A stretch of 35,052 nucleotides of DNA from NCBI RefSeq assembly GCF_014697615.1, contig NZ_JACJSD010000061.1, positions 1 to 35,052 on the forward strand, in the 5' to 3' direction. The DNA comes from Nostoc sp. FACHB-280. Lineage in GTDB: Bacteria > Cyanobacteriota > Cyanobacteriia > Cyanobacteriales > Nostocaceae. A program made the position numbers and the translations under genes. The notes beneath the pieces are model-generated. The model was not told the origin of the DNA. It did no database searches and saw nothing but the letters and a program-made list of their open reading frames with translations. Below, in pieces: positions 8,190 to 15,382 of the stretch. Position 1 is the first letter of the stretch. Each line of letters opens with the position of its first letter.

Positions 8190-8754
8190 GGAAAACCGTC
8201 CTTGTTATCCCATCATACTGATTCCTCAAGGTGTTAAAGTCGGCAATTTAGAGCCGATAATCTTACCTTCAAAATCAACCGAAAGCACAAAGCTAGGTGC
8301 TTCTGAGATTGAGTTTGGCTTGATACTGCGAAAGTATTTTGACCCTCAGATTTTTTCTCAACAACAGTTGCTACCTTTGAACCATAAAGCCGCTTACAGT
8401 GCCGATTTTCTGTTCGTGGAACCAAATACAAACTTGCACATTGACTTAGAGATTGATGAACCATTTACTTTTGAAACTCGTGAACCAATCCACTGTGTAG
8501 GCATGGATGACTACCGGAACCAGTGCTTTGTTCAAGCCAACTGGATTGTTCTTCGTTTTGCTGAAGAACAGGTGAAAAGTCAACCGCTACGATGTTTACG
8601 CGTACTGGCTAATATTATTTACCAGTACACATATAATGACGCTTGGCAGTTGTTATTCAAAGATGTTGAAAAACTTACTCCTTTATGGCAATGGACTACT
8701 AAAAAATCTCGTAAACTTTCAAAAGATAACTATCGCAATCGTTATCTTAATTAG
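8188..8754 (+). CDS. Putative PD-(D/E)XK-fold protein
   Basis: The product is 188 residues, starting MENRPCYPIILIPQG. The middle reads YSADFLFVEPNTNLHIDLEI, then DEP, and later 'RNQCFVQANWIVLRFAEEQV'. This has the arrangement of DUF559/Vsr-like nucleases of the PD-(D/E)XK superfamily: D before a strand, then E-x-D, then R...W.VLRF.EEQ. The usual Lys of the E-x-K motif is not present (EID), as in DUF559-like members, so catalysis is uncertain. The frame is open back to 8056, but that stretch is antisense to the AAA+ gene, so ATG 8188 is chosen. Its ATG and that of the divergent AAA+ gene overlap in CATG, so each gene's promoter must lie inside the other's coding region. Confidence 0.62.
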   Translation: MENRPCYPIILIPQGVKVGNLEPIILPSKSTESTKLGASEIEFGLILRKYFDPQIFSQQQLLPLNHKAAYSADFLFVEPNTNLHIDLEIDEPFTFETREPIHCVGMDDYRNQCFVQANWIVLRFAEEQVKSQPLRCLRVLANIIYQYTYNDAWQLLFKDVEKLTPLWQWTTKKSRKLSKDNYRNRYLN

Positions 8755-8895
8755 GATGTGGTGTATAAGGTGTAGCGTAAGTCAAAAATACTTTCGGTTT
8801 TTACATTCCATTGATTAAGTAATTTAAAGCTCCTCCCTTTACTAGTGAAAAAATTAATCTTATTTCGCAATGATTACCCTACACCCTACACCCTT
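8754..8895. repeat. Inverted-repeat spacer element (GGGTGTAGGGT family), copy A
   Basis: The spacer between the PD-(D/E)XK-like gene and the small membrane-protein gene is bounded by GGTGTATAAGGTGTAGCGTAA on the left and ACCCTACACCCTACACCC on the right, which are imperfect inverted repeats. No gene was seen inside. A second, better-preserved copy lies at 16243-16419. Both sit between convergent genes. Probably a miniature inverted-repeat element, perhaps acting as a bidirectional transcription barrier. Confidence 0.62.
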
Positions 8896-8902
8896 TTCAT
8901 TT

Positions 8903-9244
8903 TCACTTCTGAATAGATTTCGGTGGTAATTGATTTAAGAGATTGGCTGATGGATTTTGAACTTTAGCCAAGAATATAATCATCCCTAAAATAGCAAAAG
9001 CCGTAATAATTACCCTTTGTACAGTTTCAAAGGTTTGCCTCTCTTTTGTTTGGCCGTAATAAATTTTGTTCCAATACTGGTCATTGTTACTATTTTGAAA
9101 GTATTCAAGTGCCTGAATCGTCCCTGTTACATCTTCTCCTCGTTGCGCTTTCTCAACCAGAAGCATTTCTAGATTCTCTACTTGGTTTACAGTCGGCTTT
9201 ATAACTTTCGGTTTGTCCCACGACGCAATCGTTTGTTGCAACAT
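8903..9244 (-). CDS. Small membrane protein, last gene of the ParM-like operon
   Basis: From ATG 9244 the product is 113 residues (MLQQTIASWDKPK...). The first ~75 residues are hydrophilic and probably helical. One membrane segment follows near residues 83-98 (VIITAFAILGMIIFLA), then a short Pro-rich tail. The frame extends upstream to a TTG at 9352, but that codon lies inside a perfect hairpin and has no ribosome site, so the internal ATG is preferred with modest confidence. The gene follows the segregation-type operon on the same strand. The family is not recognised. It may anchor a neighbour to the membrane, which is inference from position only. Confidence 0.6.
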   Translation of the reverse strand: MLQQTIASWDKPKVIKPTVNQVENLEMLLVEKAQRGEDVTGTIQALEYFQNSNNDQYWNKIYYGQTKERQTFETVQRVIITAFAILGMIIFLAKVQNPSANLLNQLPPKSIQK

Positions 9245-9326
9245 ACTGGTTGATACAGAAAGAAAATTATGTAAATTGTACGGACTTCTGCTGCTAATTA
9301 CATCCAGCGAAACGCTATTGTTTGAG

Positions 9327-9359
9327 TGACATTTTGCAGCGAAATACTGCAAAATGTCA
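9327..9359 (-). other. Perfect 13-bp stem-loop at the operon junction
   Basis: TGACATTTTGCAG (9327-9339) and CTGCAAAATGTCA (9347-9359) are perfect inverted repeats around a 7-base loop. The stem includes the TGA stop of the upstream gene and covers the alternative TTG start of the downstream gene. No T-run follows, so it is not a classic intrinsic terminator. It may mark an mRNA processing site, slow downstream translation or bind a protein. Confidence 0.75.
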
Positions 9360-9731
9360 TAAATCTAGTTCCATTTGTCGTGAAGTTTTGCATATTTGCG
9401 GACGGCTATCTACTCCAAACGGGTCAGTATCATCCTCAAAAAGCTCTTGGGATAAGCTTCTGCCGTCTTTGTCAAGATCGCTATTGAGAATGTGGTCTAT
9501 CACATAAAGAGGCATTCCCTTTTGTAGAGAATAGCTCAAGAGATTTTTTACAAACTCTGGTGTGGCCTCATTATGCTTGAGTACTTCTATCAAGCAATTA
9601 CCTTGTTTCACGGTTGTTTGTGGAAGATTATTAATCCCGGCATCTTGACAAACCGCTCCAAAAATTTGCACTATGCGCTCATCAAAGTGCTGTTGGTTGG
9701 CGAATTGTGCCAGTTTTTCAGTTTTATTCAT
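9357..9731 (-). CDS. Small protein with thrombospondin type 3/EF-hand-like calcium loop
   Basis: The product is 124 residues with no signal peptide. The first ~85 residues are helical with no recognised domain. Near the C-terminus DLDKDGRSLSQE fits the 12-residue DxDxDGxxxxxE calcium loop, and the continuation LFEDDTDPFGVD fits the 'D.DGDG.sD..E...TDP...D' pattern of thrombospondin type 3 repeats. Those repeats are usually in secreted proteins, so a cytoplasmic one within a plasmid-segregation-type operon is odd. Its ATG overlaps the stop of the ParM-like gene (ATGA), so it is probably made with that protein and may regulate or bind it. The motif is seen; calcium binding and the partner are inferred. 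Confidence 0.72.
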   Translation of the reverse strand: MNKTEKLAQFANQQHFDERIVQIFGAVCQDAGINNLPQTTVKQGNCLIEVLKHNEATPEFVKNLLSYSLQKGMPLYVIDHILNSDLDKDGRSLSQELFEDDTDPFGVDSRPQICKTSRQMELDL

Positions 9732-10963
9732 GAGGGTGAAGATGAAGAAGGAGAATCAACCAGCATCGGTAAAAAGTTTTTCCAGCGATCTGGGTGGCAA
9801 CGTTGAACTGTGTTAACTGGTTTAGCTGGTTGGGGGATTAAAGGTTGCTGGCGGTGATACCTGAAATTCATATCCAACATATTGATGTAATTGATATGTG
9901 AACCCCAAACATCAGCTAACCTATTACCTAATTTATGAATATCTAGAGTAGCAGGTATATCTACTCCACCGTTCCAAACAATAAGTATTGTTTCTTTTTC
10001 AAAAAACTGGGTCAATTCAGGGCGAACAAATTCTCCTGTACCGCCACACAGAAGAACTTCATCTACAGATGCAATAGTTCTTATCCATCTAAGTAATGCG
10101 CGGCAATACTCCCGACGCACAAGTTTTAAGGCCTTTTGAAACAAAGTTAAGTCAGACTCTATATCAGAAGATTTGGTTTTGCGTGATAATGACCGCAATG
10201 CTTCAACATTTCCTAGATTTGCTTTTACTAAAGCTAATGGTATACATAAATCATTTTTAGATAGCCCTACAGATGCCTGTTCCACAAATCTTTCCACCAA
10301 CCAATTCATTCCCAAATCTGTGGATTCAGCTTTAATTTGGTTTTTGCCTTTAACTATAGTAAAGCTGGCATTGCGATAACCCAACATCAGCATTCCTATT
10401 GTTCTTGTAGAATAAGCTTCTCCCAAAGTGCGTCGGCGGGCTGCTAAAACACCAGACCCTTCTATTGAAACTACGAAATTGCACGGTTTGAGCTTTAATC
10501 TACCTGTTGGTGTGTTAATTCCCGCTTTTAGTGCTGCTGACAACTGTTTGCCTAAATTTTTACCATCTCTGTATTCATTGGAAGGCAGTAACAAATGTAG
10601 AAAAACATCAGCTTCTTCCAAACCCAATTTTTGGCAAGCGAACCAAAGTAACCCTGCCAGCTTAGGTACAGCATATTGATATTTTAAGTCTCGGATTGCT
10701 GATGTCCCGGCAAATTTATTTTTAGCCAAACTACCCAAGGCATAGTATTCGGAGCCTATACCTACCCATGTGGCATCACTAGTTAGAGGGTCAACGTCTA
10801 GCCCAACAACAGATTCTCTTTCCACATCTGCCACTTCTGGAGTCATAGTAATGACCTGCGGCGTGGCATCTGGATAGATTTGGGCCACTATCTTAATCAA
10901 ACTCGCTCCCAAATCACAAGTTAAAACGAGCTTTGTGGCATCAGAGTTATCTTTGTCAATCAT
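9728..10963 (-). CDS. ParM/StbA-like actin-type ATPase (plasmid segregation)
   Basis: The product is 411 residues. It has actin-fold phosphate-binding motifs: phosphate-1 near residue 15-25 (TCDLGASLIKIV), a second phosphate loop region IGMLMLGYRNASF at mid-length, and an adenosine motif VLLCGGTGEF near 300. ParM-type proteins form ATP-driven filaments that push plasmid copies apart. The gene lies between a possible ParR-like gene (ATGA overlap upstream) and the calcium-loop gene (ATGA overlap downstream). Direct repeats upstream of the operon could be the centromere. It could instead be a different actin-like family member; filament formation is inferred from the family. Confidence 0.8.
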   Translation of the reverse strand: MIDKDNSDATKLVLTCDLGASLIKIVAQIYPDATPQVITMTPEVADVERESVVGLDVDPLTSDATWVGIGSEYYALGSLAKNKFAGTSAIRDLKYQYAVPKLAGLLWFACQKLGLEEADVFLHLLLPSNEYRDGKNLGKQLSAALKAGINTPTGRLKLKPCNFVVSIEGSGVLAARRRTLGEAYSTRTIGMLMLGYRNASFTIVKGKNQIKAESTDLGMNWLVERFVEQASVGLSKNDLCIPLALVKANLGNVEALRSLSRKTKSSDIESDLTLFQKALKLVRREYCRALLRWIRTIASVDEVLLCGGTGEFVRPELTQFFEKETILIVWNGGVDIPATLDIHKLGNRLADVWGSHINYINMLDMNFRYHRQQPLIPQPAKPVNTVQRCHPDRWKNFLPMLVDSPSSSSPS

Positions 10964-11394
10964 GAATCAACTCCTACAATTGCTTCATTAACGTCCATCA
11001 TTTCTTCTGACAACTGTATATCCATATTCCAGATGTCTTCATCTTCTTGTTCCTGCTGCTGTGGCAGGGGCGAAACTAGTTGTTTAATTTCTGGAATTGC
11101 TTCTGTAAAAGAAGGTACTGATGTAATTGTATTCAACCCAGCCATTCTTTGAATCGAAGCCAACTTTTTTGAGAGATTTTCAATAGCTTCCCGGCAAGCC
11201 TGACGAAATTCTTCATCACTGACTTTACCCTCTAATGCTTCAACCAGATAGTAAGCACTAAGGGCTTCCAATATCAATTCAGGGCTATTTCTTTTTGATG
11301 GATGATTCAACAGATAATCAATTACTTTACCATCCCAACTATCTAATACTCTTTTTACTTTTGGTAACTCAACACTTTTTGCTTGTTGTCTCAT
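10960..11394 (-). CDS. Putative ParR-like partner of the ParM-like protein
   Basis: The 144-residue product is helical in its first ~95 residues, starting with basic stretches (MRQQAKSVELPKVKRVLDSW) that could bind DNA, and acidic and disordered in the last 45 (QQQEQEDEDIWNMDIQLSEE). No clear ribbon-helix-helix can be assigned by eye. The call rests on position: it is first in the operon, its TGA overlaps the ATG of the ParM-like gene, and 21-bp-spaced direct repeats lie just upstream. An acidic C-terminal tail that contacts the filament is known in ParR. If correct, it would bind the repeats and repress its own operon. Confidence 0.5.
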   Translation of the reverse strand: MRQQAKSVELPKVKRVLDSWDGKVIDYLLNHPSKRNSPELILEALSAYYLVEALEGKVSDEEFRQACREAIENLSKKLASIQRMAGLNTITSVPSFTEAIPEIKQLVSPLPQQQEQEDEDIWNMDIQLSEEMMDVNEAIVGVDS

Positions 11395-11460
11395 AAATTT
11401 TCAGCTAAGTATAGCTGTCCGAAAGTTTACATTTATTGTACTTGGATTTTTTGGCGGTAA

Positions 11461-11581
11461 AAGAGGGTCTAGTGGCGGTAAAAATGGGTCTAGTGGCGAC
11501 TAGAAATCCAACCTCCGTCGAAAATGAAGAGAAAAAAGAGGGTCTAGTGGCGGTAAAAATGGGTCTAGTGGCGACTAGAAA
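11461..11581. repeat. Iteron-like direct repeats (GGGTCTAGTGGCG x4), candidate centromere/operator
   Basis: GGGTCTAGTGGCG occurs four times, at 11465, 11486, 11540 and 11561: two pairs with 21-bp internal spacing. A 46-base block is duplicated exactly 75 bp apart. The second unit of each pair continues into a small dyad, CTAGT-GGCG-ACTAG. The array sits about 70 bases upstream of the ParR/ParM-like operon and on the other side faces the relaxase operon. Layout and helical phasing (21 bp is two turns) suggest binding sites of a segregation or replication protein: a parC-type centromere, an operator or origin iterons. Confidence 0.8.
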
Positions 11582-11590
11582 ATCGCTCAA

Positions 11591-11754
11591 AAATCGGGTT
11601 TTCGGGTAGTTTAGGATAAAGGTGTACTCACTTTACTTTCGCGCCCTTCGGGGTGGCTTCGCCATTCCTCGCTTCGCTCGGAACGCAAAAGTAGTTCGCC
11701 CTGCCGGGAGCGCGGAAGTTGTTCAAAGACACTCGTTGCAGCGAGAATAAATCA
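11591..11754 (+). other. Noncoding control region before the relaxase, candidate oriT
   Basis: Together with the repeats this is a 360-base gene-free stretch (11395-11754). This part is noticeably GC-richer than its surroundings. It contains an imperfect dyad: CTTTCGCGCCCTTCGG near 11633 against CCGGGAGCGCGGAAG near 11704. Smaller dyads include AAAGGTGTACTCACTTT (11619-11635) and TTCC/GGAA around CGCTTCGCTC. Origins of transfer often lie directly upstream of the relaxase gene and contain such dyads. No exact MobV nick consensus could be identified, so the oriT call is inference. The relaxase promoter should also lie here. Confidence 0.4.
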
Positions 11755-13542
11755 ATGGTAGCGTTAGCAATACTACGAGTCGAGAAATTAAAATCATTCG
11801 GGAATATTGGGGGAAGTGAAAAACATACTGCCCGACTTCAGGATACTCCCAATGCAGATCCAACAAAACAAAATATTCGATTGATTGGATCAAAAGATGA
11901 GAGATCGCTCGAATCAGTCGTCAAAGAACTGATAAAATCAAAGACAAACTACCAGCCCAGAAAAGACGCAGTGCTGTGCAGTGAAATATTTTTGAGTGCA
12001 AGTCCAGAATACTTTCGACCCGATGACCCATCAATGGCGGGTACTTGGGACAATCAGAAGATGGAGGATTTTACGAATGCTTCCCAAAAATGGCTGTTAG
12101 AAAAATATGGAAATAAGTGTGTCAGAGCCGAATTGCACTTGGATGAATCGACCCCACACATTCATGCCTATATCGTGCCACTCAACGAAAAAACCAAACG
12201 ACTTAGTTATAAGGAAATGTTTGGCGGTTCTGTGGCACAGGGACGACTGAAAATGTCACAACTTCAAGATAGTTATGCGCTTGCACTTGCTCCTTTAGGC
12301 ATTCAACGGGGAGTTAAAGGCTCAAAAGCTAAACATATCCAGATTCAAGAATATTATCAGGCGGTCAATTCTCAACCCCTGAGTTTGGAGTTAGAACGAT
12401 TTGCACCTTTACCAGGAGAAACAGCCCATGAGTTGCTTGAGCGCATTAAGAAAGACCGACGCATCCAACAATTAGATCACCAATTAGCTGACCGTCGCCG
12501 AATTACCCAGTTGGAAAAACGGGCTTCTTTATCATCAATAGCCTCAGAGAAACTTCGACAGAATTTAGAAACACGCGTAGTTCAACTAGAACAGGAGAAT
12601 TTAGAATGGCGACAAAAAGCTGATTTAATGCGCGACTTACCTTTGGCTGATGTGGCTTGGGCGTTAGGTTTAGATTGTATTGATGGGCGATGGAAGGGCT
12701 ATGGACACATCATTAGTATAGATGAGTCGAAGTTCTATGATTTTTCACCTGATCAGCAGAAGGGTGGCGGCGGTGCGATTGATTTGGTCATGCACGTACA
12801 GAGGTGCAATTTCACAAGGGCGATCGCGTGGTTATATGAATCATCTGGCAAAACCGGAGTCCAAAAAGCAGCGATCGCGCACTCACTAAATCTGACAAAT
12901 GAGATTATTCACTCTCAACCCTGCCCTAAATTCCAGCAACCAGTTGAGGATAAAGCCCACTGGTCAGAAGTTGCTCAATATTTAACGACTAAACGGGGTA
13001 TCCCACCAAATCTTGTACAAGCTCTTTATTTACGGGGCTTAGTTTATGCTGATGCTCATCAAAATGCTGTATTTGTCATGCGAAATTTCAATGACCAAAC
13101 TAATGGTGCGTTTTTGAGAGGGACGAAGGGGGAGAATAACACTTTCAAGGGCTACCACAAAGGTACAAAGCGCAGTGATAGCTGGTTTTACTTTTACTTA
13201 GGAGGACAAGCTCAAGGTAAGGTAGAAAGAGCAGTATTGTGTAAATCTCCGATTGAGGCATTATCATTCGCCACGCTCGAATTGAAAGCCTATAAAGAAA
13301 TACCGCCACAAAGAACAATGTATTTAGCAGTAGATAATCCCAAAAGTCTACCAGTAGATTTTCTTTCAAGAGTTCCGGTAGTAGAAATGGCATTTGATAA
13401 TAATGTTTGGGGGCATGAAACTGCCCTGACTATTCAGAAGCTGTTGAAGGACGCAACTACTCTCAGAACTAAAGCCAAAGGTAAAGATTGGAATGAACAA
13501 CTTGTCCAAAAACTTTCGTCACAGCAGGATATTGAAATCTAA
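11755..13542 (+). CDS. MobV-family relaxase fused to a DUF3991/TOPRIM-like primase module
   Basis: The product is 595 residues from ATG 11755; a TTG at 11719 would add 12 residues, but MobV homology starts only just after the ATG. Residues 4-40 (LAILRVEKLKSFGNIGGSEK, then HTARLQDTPNADP) match the MobV/Pre N-terminal motif. The metal-binding motif HLDESTPHIH is at 128-137. This domain nicks the plasmid at oriT and carries the strand into the recipient. After a coiled region (about 240-290), residues 298-360 (DVAWALGLDCIDGRWKGYGH... GGGGAIDLVMHVQ) and 400-590 match the primase-type DUF3991/TOPRIM arrangement. In the TOPRIM part the expected Glu is K497 (CKSPIEALS) and the DxD is D548-N-N, so the active site looks altered. 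Two HIP1 sites lie in the gene. Confidence 0.88.
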   Translation: MVALAILRVEKLKSFGNIGGSEKHTARLQDTPNADPTKQNIRLIGSKDERSLESVVKELIKSKTNYQPRKDAVLCSEIFLSASPEYFRPDDPSMAGTWDNQKMEDFTNASQKWLLEKYGNKCVRAELHLDESTPHIHAYIVPLNEKTKRLSYKEMFGGSVAQGRLKMSQLQDSYALALAPLGIQRGVKGSKAKHIQIQEYYQAVNSQPLSLELERFAPLPGETAHELLERIKKDRRIQQLDHQLADRRRITQLEKRASLSSIASEKLRQNLETRVVQLEQENLEWRQKADLMRDLPLADVAWALGLDCIDGRWKGYGHIISIDESKFYDFSPDQQKGGGGAIDLVMHVQRCNFTRAIAWLYESSGKTGVQKAAIAHSLNLTNEIIHSQPCPKFQQPVEDKAHWSEVAQYLTTKRGIPPNLVQALYLRGLVYADAHQNAVFVMRNFNDQTNGAFLRGTKGENNTFKGYHKGTKRSDSWFYFYLGGQAQGKVERAVLCKSPIEALSFATLELKAYKEIPPQRTMYLAVDNPKSLPVDFLSRVPVVEMAFDNNVWGHETALTIQKLLKDATTLRTKAKGKDWNEQLVQKLSSQQDIEI

Positions 13543-13614
13543 ATTAGCTGTTCTTTATCCTGACTGGGATTAAGTAAATTAGATAGAATACGTTCATCAA
13601 TAGGTTGCCATCAG

Positions 13615-14517
13615 ATGGGCAAAAGAAGAATGACAGACAACACCAATAATCTAACCCCTACTAAAAGCCGTAGATTAGTAATTGTGACTGGAGATAAGGG
13701 CGGTGTAGGAAAGTCCACATTTTCTAGAGCTATGATCCAAACTTACCTCGACAACAATCAAAACTTCGCCGCGTTTGATGCTGATATGTCCAACCCACAA
13801 ATCAAACGATTCTACGAAGCTGAATGTACTGTTATGCCTTTAGATATTTTTAGAAGAGGAGAAGCTGATATTTCTTTGTTGGATGAACTCAAAGGCTTTA
13901 TTTACCTAGCAGAGGAAGATGAGAACAAGTCCCTCAAAAAGGATTTAATTGAATCACCTGACTACAATGTAATTGACTCACTACAAAAAGATGAACCTCT
14001 ACGTCCTGATGCTAAGTCTTTATTTTTGCTAGAATTGCCACCTCAGTCAATTCAGTTTTTTCGCTCTTTTGAAGAAGAGATGGGCTTCTTTAAAATGGTA
14101 GGTAAGAAGCTGGATATGAGAGTCACGATGGCTACTGTAATTAATCGCACGAAGGACTCGGTTAACCAATTTATTCATTTGCGCGATTTTTGTGGGGATA
14201 AGGTAGATTACGTTGTCGTCAAGAATTTATTTTTTGGAGAAAAGGATAGGTTTGAAAGATATGACAATTGCCCATTAGTTAAAGAACTCAAAAACCTTAA
14301 CAAATCAATTCCAGAAATTTATATGCCAGATTTGATTGCACACGCTTATGATTATCTGGATGAGAATAATCTCTCCTTTTCTAAGGGTATAGAACAGAGT
14401 AAGAAACTGTCTGTTCAAGGTCGAGTTGAGAAATGGATGGAGAACTTTAAAAAATCTATTGAGCCAGCTAAACACTTACTAGGACTAGCTGATGTCAACT
14501 TACAGTCCGAATCCTAA
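13615..14517 (+). CDS. ParA/MinD-like P-loop ATPase (first of tandem pair)
   Basis: The product is 300 residues. The deviant Walker A KGGVGKST is at 28-35, with the signature lysine K28; A-prime is FDADMSNPQ near 54. The Walker B position reads LFLLELPPQS, with Glu where ParA usually has Asp. Members of this superfamily dimerize on ATP and position DNA or protein complexes. An ATG at 13630 is an alternative start. The gene follows the relaxase by 72 bases and overlaps the next ParA-like gene by 26 bases, so it likely acts in mobilization or partition of this plasmid rather than as the main ParA, since a ParM-like system is also present. Confidence 0.8.
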   Translation: MGKRRMTDNTNNLTPTKSRRLVIVTGDKGGVGKSTFSRAMIQTYLDNNQNFAAFDADMSNPQIKRFYEAECTVMPLDIFRRGEADISLLDELKGFIYLAEEDENKSLKKDLIESPDYNVIDSLQKDEPLRPDAKSLFLLELPPQSIQFFRSFEEEMGFFKMVGKKLDMRVTMATVINRTKDSVNQFIHLRDFCGDKVDYVVVKNLFFGEKDRFERYDNCPLVKELKNLNKSIPEIYMPDLIAHAYDYLDENNLSFSKGIEQSKKLSVQGRVEKWMENFKKSIEPAKHLLGLADVNLQSES

Positions 14518-15241
14518 ACGCCTGATTATGACTGTAGGCGATTCTCGTGTGGGCAAGTCTACAGTCATGCGCTTGCTGATTGACTTATTTTGCTCTCTGG
14601 GATATCGATTGAGAGCTTACGATCACGATAACCGTAAAAGGCTCGAACCATATAAATGTCTTGTTGGGGTTGAAAGTATCAATTTTGATGAAGGTACTGA
14701 TTGGGTCATTGAAGAACTCCGCAATGGCTATGATACTCTAGCTGTTGATATGCCAGGACAACACATAGAAGGCATTTGCAACTATATCGATCAAGTAAAG
14801 TTGTTTAAAATCTTGGGCAAGGTTGGCTGGCGACTCACTTTTGTACAACCCATTTCACACCGATTAGATTGTGTTGAATATTTGTCCCAGCTTCTGGCCT
14901 TTGCCGGAAATCAGGCTGATTATGTAGTCGTCAAAAACCAACACTTTGATCTCATGTTCAAACTTTATCAAACTTCAGGCTATCCCAAGCTTAAAGATGT
15001 GGGTGGATGTGATATTGCTTTGTCCGGCTTGAACAAGTACAGCTATGAGGCTATCGAAAGCATTGGCTTACCTTATTCACAAGTCAGGAATAACATTAAG
15101 ATTTTTTCTGTCTACAGAGCATACACTTACAGGTGGCTGAACAGTTTCTATCAATCTATTAAGTCTAATTCTTTAGCCTCCGAATACTTGGGGCTGCTAC
15201 AGATACGCCAACAGCAGGAGTCTGTACATGACGATTTTTGA
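14492..15241 (+). CDS. ParA-like P-loop protein without signature lysine (second of tandem pair)
   Basis: The 249-residue product resembles its upstream neighbour in layout (YVVVKN is shared by both). Its nucleotide loop is GDSRVGKST at 16-24, a classic GxxxxGKS without the ParA signature lysine. DTLAVDMPGQ near 85 is the Walker B-like strand with Asp. The ATG lies 26 bases inside the upstream gene, so translation is coupled. The pair looks like a duplication followed by divergence and may form a heterodimer in which only the first partner has the activating lysine; this is inference. The spacer behind it is filled by heptad repeats. Confidence 0.75.
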   Translation: MSTYSPNPKRLIMTVGDSRVGKSTVMRLLIDLFCSLGYRLRAYDHDNRKRLEPYKCLVGVESINFDEGTDWVIEELRNGYDTLAVDMPGQHIEGICNYIDQVKLFKILGKVGWRLTFVQPISHRLDCVEYLSQLLAFAGNQADYVVVKNQHFDLMFKLYQTSGYPKLKDVGGCDIALSGLNKYSYEAIESIGLPYSQVRNNIKIFSVYRAYTYRWLNSFYQSIKSNSLASEYLGLLQIRQQQESVHDDF

Positions 15242-15370
15242 ATTCAAAATTCACGCATTCAAAATTCAAAATTCACGTAGGAAGAATCAGAATTTTTTTG
15301 AATTTAAAAATCTTGGAAGCTCCTACTAATGGTTTTTAATTTTGAATTAATAATTTTTAATTTTGAATTG
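15241..15370. repeat. Inverted clusters of ATTCAAA/TTTGAAT heptads
   Basis: The left arm (15241-15275) repeats ATTCAAA units and the right arm (15334-15370) repeats TTTTAATTTTGAATT, so the spacer can fold into a long A/T-rich stem. GTAGGA (15277) and TCCTAC (15321) add an inner pair. The right arm is translated by an open frame in front of the next gene, but that is likely fortuitous. It may separate the ParA-like genes from the membrane-protein genes by partial termination. Confidence 0.75.
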
Positions 15371-15382
15371 GAGCGAAGCGAC

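Noticed and set aside
11461-11581. CRISPR-like repeats
   Set aside because: Spacing (21, 54, 21) and identical intervening sequence indicate a duplicated iteron block rather than repeats with unique spacers.
11405-11590. 61-codon minus-strand open frame with repeated VATRPIFTATRP
   Set aside because: It only translates the iteron-like direct repeats; its repetition is explained by the DNA array, and it has no ribosome site or recognisable product.
15329-15382. N-terminal extension MVFNFELIIFNFELER of the membrane-anchored protein
   Set aside because: It is a translation of the spacer heptads, and the GGAG site fits the downstream TTG.
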